This document shows, piece after piece, positions 5,904 to 9,287 of a stretch of DNA of 9,287 bases (positions are counted from its first letter, which is position 1; every line of letters starts with the position of its first letter). The translations under genes and the position numbers were made by a program. The DNA is from Pseudomonadota bacterium. Lineage in GTDB: Bacteria > Pseudomonadota > Gammaproteobacteria > Burkholderiales > Burkholderiaceae_B. The notes under the pieces were generated by a model. The model saw only the letters and a program-made list of their open reading frames with translations. It made no database searches and was not told where the DNA came from. Where the stretch lies: the NCBI GenBank assembly GCA_023427945.1, contig JAEYZR010000264.1, positions 1 to 9,287 on the forward strand. The letters are read 5' to 3'.

Positions 5904-6575
5904 TCATGCAGCGCGTTCGCCACCCTGCAGGTCGTCCGGCGCGGCATGAAAGCCCGCCAGCAGCCGTTCGCGGCGCTCGGCAACGCGTGCCATTGCGGCT
6001 TCCTTGACGTGCCCGTAACCGCGGATATCTTCGGGCAGACTGGCCAGTTCGACTGCACGCTGCAGGTTGCCAGCGTTCAGTCCTGGCAGGATGCCAAGGA
6101 TATTGTCGCGGTACTGCTGGATCAGCGCCCGTTCTGCACGGCGCTCAGCCGTATAACCGAACACGTCCAAGGGTGTGCCACGCAGCCCCTTCAATCTGGC
6201 CAGCACACCAAACGCCTTGAGCATCCCGGGACCATAGGATTTCTTGATCAGGTGGCCTTGTGAATCACGCCGCGAAAACAGAGGCGGTGCGAGATGGAAA
6301 TTCAATTTCCAGTCACCTTCGAATTGCTGCGAGATCTTCTTCAGGAACTCGCCATCGCTGTGCAGGCGCGTCACCTCGTACTCGTCCTTGTAGGCCAGCA
6401 ACTTGAAGTAATACCGTGCAACGGCTGCTGCCAATAGCGAGGTACCCGTTGCCGACTGTTCGGCACGCGCCACTTCGTCGACAAAAGCGACGTAGCGTTG
6501 AGCGTAGGCCTGATTCTGGTAGGCCACGAGCATGCCGGCACGCATATCTCGAATGCCCTCCCAGTCTCCCTTCAC
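5904..6575 (-). CDS. Indolepyruvate ferredoxin oxidoreductase, C-terminal region (DUF6537-type), separated by an in-frame stop
   Basis: These 223 codons correspond to the C-terminal part of the large single-chain indolepyruvate ferredoxin oxidoreductases. Recognisable family stretches: DMRAGMLVAYQNQAYAQRYV at 10-29, YYFKLLAYKDEYEVTRL at 55-71, QFEGDWKLNFHLAPPL at 84-99, KKSYGPGMLKAFGVLARLKG at 111-130, TPLDVFGYTAERRAER at 134-149 and LPEDIRGYGHVKEA at 180-193. The sequence is in the same frame as the 6603-9287 ORF and separated only by a TGA at 6603-6605 and nine sense codons. A GTG at 6575 is the first possible start but lacks a clear Shine-Dalgarno. An internal ATG at 6545 has GGAGGG about ten bases upstream. 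The conserved body is intact, with no further stops or frameshifts. It may be a separately translated subunit, the tail of a read-through product or the stranded end of a recently broken gene; the window cannot decide. Confidence 0.75.
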   Translation of the reverse strand: MKGDWEGIRDMRAGMLVAYQNQAYAQRYVAFVDEVARAEQSATGTSLLAAAVARYYFKLLAYKDEYEVTRLHSDGEFLKKISQQFEGDWKLNFHLAPPLFSRRDSQGHLIKKSYGPGMLKAFGVLARLKGLRGTPLDVFGYTAERRAERALIQQYRDNILGILPGLNAGNLQRAVELASLPEDIRGYGHVKEAAMARVAERRERLLAGFHAAPDDLQGGERAA

Positions 6576-6602
6576 CGGTGAGGGCTTGAAGGCAAGAACC
6601 TT

Positions 6603-6605
6603 TCA
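6603..6605 (-). other. In-frame TGA splitting the oxidoreductase
   Basis: The codons on both sides belong to one frame (9287 down to 5904 is a multiple of three and otherwise stop-free), so a single TGA in the context AGC-TGA-AAG separates the two parts. It falls in a low-complexity linker rather than in a folded domain. Possible explanations are a nonsense mutation, a sequencing or assembly error, read-through, or a stable gene split. Confidence 0.85.
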
Positions 6606-9287
6606 GCTCGAGGCAGCCGCGGCAGGTGCACGTGCACCACCACCGGCGCGAGCCCCCTCTGCAGTGGACGGATGGCGACGCAACTCGACAAACCCGTCCA
6701 GGGAAGCATTTTCCCCGTCGACACGCCCGGCTTGATCCTCCGCGTGACCCATGCGTGCGGCATCGTCCCCGGTCGTCGGCGTCAAGCCGGCGGCTTGCAT
6801 GACCGCGGGCTGGTGGGCGGCAGCACGCCGCCCCCATGCGAACGCAGCCAGGTTGCTGGCGACCTGCGTACCGTTGAGTTCGATGGCACGCTCAAGCGCC
6901 GCCTGCCCCAGAGGCAACCAGCCTTTCTGGAACACGTAGCCCAGCATCATGGGATTGGCGTATATCCCATCGCCCAAGAGCCTGACGGCAAGATCGGAGG
7001 CATCGATGGTGTCCACGCGACCGACGCCGCAGGCTGCCTGCAGGTCCTCGGTCAATGAGCCACCTGGCAAACGCCAGTCGGGGTTATGAATGAAGTCGGC
7101 TGTGGGTGCCACATCGCTGTTGAGCAAGGCATGGGTGCGACCTGCTCTCATGCGTGCCAGCGATTCCGTACCTGCGCCCACGACCAGATCGCCGATCAGG
7201 ACCAGATCGGCCTCTCCCATCGCGACCCGGGTATTCATCAGGTCGCCCGGCGTGGCCGCCAGGATGACGTGCGAGTGGACGGCTCCGCCCTTCTGCGCCA
7301 GCCCCGCCATGTCCAGTACCGAGCAGCCCTTGTTTTCGAGATGCGCAGCCATGCCCAGCAACTGGCCGATGGTGACCACGCCCGTGCCCCCCACGCCTGC
7401 GATGAACACCCCGAAAGGCTGATCCAGCGTGCCGACTGCGGGTGCCGGGACAGCCAGGTCGGCACGCTCGTTGCCGCCACGCGCCTTGGGCTTGCGCAGC
7501 GTCCCACCTTCGACCGTCACGAAGCTGGGACAGAATCCTTTCAGGCAGGAATAGTCCTTGTTGCAGCTGGACTGATTGATGGTGCGCTTGCGCCCCAACG
7601 GGGTTTCCAGCGGTTCGACCGATAGGCAGTGGGACTTCTCGGAGCAATCGCCACAGCCTTCGCACACGCAATCGTTGATCACCACCCGGCGGGCGGGATC
7701 GGCGTAATCGCCGCGTTTGCGCCGGCGCCGCTTTTCAGTGGCGCATGTCTGGTCGTAGATCAGCACCGACACGTTGGGATATTCACGCAGCTCACGCATG
7801 ACCCGGTCGAGTTCATCACGATGCACGACGGGTACGCCATCGGCCAGCCCGGTAATCGAGCGGTACTTCTCAGGTTCGTCAGTGACGATGACGATCTTGT
7901 CGATGCCCTCTGCGGCCACCTGACGGGTGATCATCGGCACGCTGATGGGGCCATCCACGGGTTGCCCGCCTGTCATGGCGACCGCGTCGTTGAATAGTAT
8001 CTTGTAGGTGATGGGCGCCTTGGCCGCCACTGCGGCACGAATGGCAAGCAGACCTGAGTGGTAGTAGGTGCCATCCCCCAGATTCGCAAAGACGTGTTTT
8101 TCTTCGGTGAAAGGCGCCTGACCGATCCAGGGAACCCCTTCCCCGCCCATCTGGGTGAACACCTGGGTGTTGCGTCCCATCCAGGTCACCATGTAGTGGC
8201 AGCCTATGCCGGCCAGTCCGCGCGAGCCATCCGGCACGCGGGTCGAGGTGTTGTGCGGACAGCCCGAACAGAACCAGGGTTTGCGCTCGGTCACCACCCG
8301 GGGTTTGGCCGCCGCACGCGCCCGTGCGTCCAGGAATGCCACACGCGCCTCGATACTGGCACGCACGCTGTCCGGAAGATCGAACTTCAGCAACCGGGCG
8401 GCAATGGCACGCGCCACGATGGCCGGCGAAAACTCATAATGGGCCGGCAGTAGCCAGTTGCCCTGAGGCACCGACCATTCGCCGCCGTCCTTGTCGCCGA
8501 ATTTGCCTACGACACGCGGTATCTTCTTGCCGGTGCCCACCCAGCTGAACAGTTCTTCCTTGAGTTGATACTCGAGCACCTGGCGTTTTTCTTCAACGAC
8601 CAGGATTTCGTCCAGCCCTTCGGCAAAAGCCTGTGTGCCCGTGGCCTCCAGAGGCCACACCATGCCCACCTTGAACAGGCGCAGACCGATCTGGCGACAG
8701 ACTTCCGGCGTGAGTCCCAGGTCAAGCAAGGCCTGATGGGTATCAAGATAAGCCTTGCCCGAGGTCATGATGCCAAAGCGCGCCTGTTCGGTGGGTATCT
8801 CCCACAACTCGCGGTTCAGGCCATTGGCGCGGGCATAGGCCAGCGCGGCATACAGCTTGTAGTCCAGCAGACGGGCTTCCTGCGCCAAGGGCGTGTCGGG
8901 AAGCCTGATGTTCAAGCCGTCGGCCGGCATGGTGAAATCTTCCGGCAGGCGCACCTGCACCCGGTATGGATCGACATCGACAGAGGCAGACACCTCTACG
9001 ATGTCGGTGATGCATTTGATGCCCACCCATACGCCTGCATAGCGACTCATGGCCCAGCCATGTACACCGTAATCGAGCACCTCTTGCACGCTTGAAGGAA
9101 AGAGCACGGGAATCATGCAGGCCTTCAGGATGTGGTCGCTCTGATGCGGCAAGGTAGACGATTTCGCAGGAGGGGCGTCGCCCGCCACGACCAGCACGCC
9201 GCCGTGGGTGGACGTACCGGCCGCATTGGCATGCTTGAAGACGTCGCCGCTGCGATCCACGCCCGGGCCTTTGCCATACCACATGCC
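6603..9287 (-). CDS. Indolepyruvate ferredoxin oxidoreductase family protein, TPP, Fe-S and gamma domains (5' end outside window)
   Basis: Cytoplasmic 2-oxoacid oxidoreductase. The family oxidatively decarboxylates aryl-pyruvates such as indolepyruvate with CoA to aryl-acetyl-CoA, reducing ferredoxin. The frame is open to the right edge and starts mid-protein at GMWYGKGPGVDR; relatives have roughly 110 more N-terminal residues, so no start is assigned. Counting from the codon at 9284: the end of the pyrimidine-binding TPP domain at 1-130; CSGCPHNTST at 339-348; TPP pyrophosphate-binding GDGTYYHSG at 403-411 with NDAVAMTGGQP at 432-442. Fe-S cysteines follow in CEGCGDCSEKSHC (541-553) and CNKDYSCLKGFC (574-585). 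The gamma domain has the nucleotide-type loop GVGGTGV at 630-636 and runs to FAWGRRAA near 822. After this comes a long Ala/Gly/Pro-rich tail ending at TGA 6603-6605, where relatives continue into the DUF6537-type region. Oddities: the premature stop, and GDAPPAKSST where I recall GDDHxxKSST in relatives. Confidence 0.92.
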   Translation of the reverse strand, partial: GMWYGKGPGVDRSGDVFKHANAAGTSTHGGVLVVAGDAPPAKSSTLPHQSDHILKACMIPVLFPSSVQEVLDYGVHGWAMSRYAGVWVGIKCITDIVEVSASVDVDPYRVQVRLPEDFTMPADGLNIRLPDTPLAQEARLLDYKLYAALAYARANGLNRELWEIPTEQARFGIMTSGKAYLDTHQALLDLGLTPEVCRQIGLRLFKVGMVWPLEATGTQAFAEGLDEILVVEEKRQVLEYQLKEELFSWVGTGKKIPRVVGKFGDKDGGEWSVPQGNWLLPAHYEFSPAIVARAIAARLLKFDLPDSVRASIEARVAFLDARARAAAKPRVVTERKPWFCSGCPHNTSTRVPDGSRGLAGIGCHYMVTWMGRNTQVFTQMGGEGVPWIGQAPFTEEKHVFANLGDGTYYHSGLLAIRAAVAAKAPITYKILFNDAVAMTGGQPVDGPISVPMITRQVAAEGIDKIVIVTDEPEKYRSITGLADGVPVVHRDELDRVMRELREYPNVSVLIYDQTCATEKRRRRKRGDYADPARRVVINDCVCEGCGDCSEKSHCLSVEPLETPLGRKRTINQSSCNKDYSCLKGFCPSFVTVEGGTLRKPKARGGNERADLAVPAPAVGTLDQPFGVFIAGVGGTGVVTIGQLLGMAAHLENKGCSVLDMAGLAQKGGAVHSHVILAATPGDLMNTRVAMGEADLVLIGDLVVGAGTESLARMRAGRTHALLNSDVAPTADFIHNPDWRLPGGSLTEDLQAACGVGRVDTIDASDLAVRLLGDGIYANPMMLGYVFQKGWLPLGQAALERAIELNGTQVASNLAAFAWGRRAAAHQPAVMQAAGLTPTTGDDAARMGHAEDQAGRVDGENASLDGFVELRRHPSTAEGARAGGGARAPAAAASS

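Noticed and set aside
6603..6605. TGA as a selenocysteine codon
   Set aside because: It lies in a low-complexity linker with no catalytic role and no conserved Cys at that position, and I see no convincing selenocysteine-insertion hairpin immediately downstream.
6313..6837. Frameshift as the cause of the oxidoreductase interruption, using another minus-strand frame through the linker
   Set aside because: Both conserved parts are in the same frame. The alternative-frame translations across 6550-6840 show no family sequence, so a simple single-base indel does not explain the break.

Overview
The window looks like ordinary chromosome from a moderately GC-rich proteobacterium. The genes resemble betaproteobacterial ones, most likely Burkholderiales/Alcaligenaceae-like. 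This is inferred from protein style: a single-polypeptide type indolepyruvate ferredoxin oxidoreductase, a general L-amino-acid (Aap/Bzt) transporter and the form of FtsEX. No search was possible. I see no phage, plasmid, IS element, CRISPR array, tRNA or rRNA.

Layout: (1) 1-3669, minus strand: the start of a general amino-acid ABC transporter operon. Transcription runs right to left through two tandem, gapless paralogues of the periplasmic binding protein (aapJ-like, 338 aa each, about 80% identical), then the permease aapQ, which runs off the left edge. aapM and aapP would be expected beyond it. The spacers between these genes are rich in inverted repeats. (2) 3670-4072: a divergent, gene-free regulatory region. 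(3) 4073-5649, plus strand: ftsE and ftsX, overlapping by 4 bases, the ABC-type complex that controls septal peptidoglycan hydrolysis. (4) 5650-5903: a convergent gene-free spacer with terminator-like hairpins and a degenerate tandem repeat of about 24 bp. (5) 5904-9287, minus strand: an indolepyruvate ferredoxin oxidoreductase family enzyme whose start lies beyond the right edge. Its frame is broken by one in-frame TGA at 6603-6605, inside an unusually long Ala/Gly/Pro-rich linker. The C-terminal DUF6537-type region is therefore a separate 223-codon ORF.

How it fits together: the Aap transporter brings amino acids into the cell. The indolepyruvate oxidoreductase would oxidise aryl-pyruvates made from aromatic amino acids to aryl-acetyl-CoA, so both flanks concern amino-acid use. 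ftsEX is a housekeeping division operon between them and appears functionally unrelated. I found no convincing new multi-gene system. The points most worth checking are the split oxidoreductase, the duplicated binding protein and the repeat structures in the spacers.
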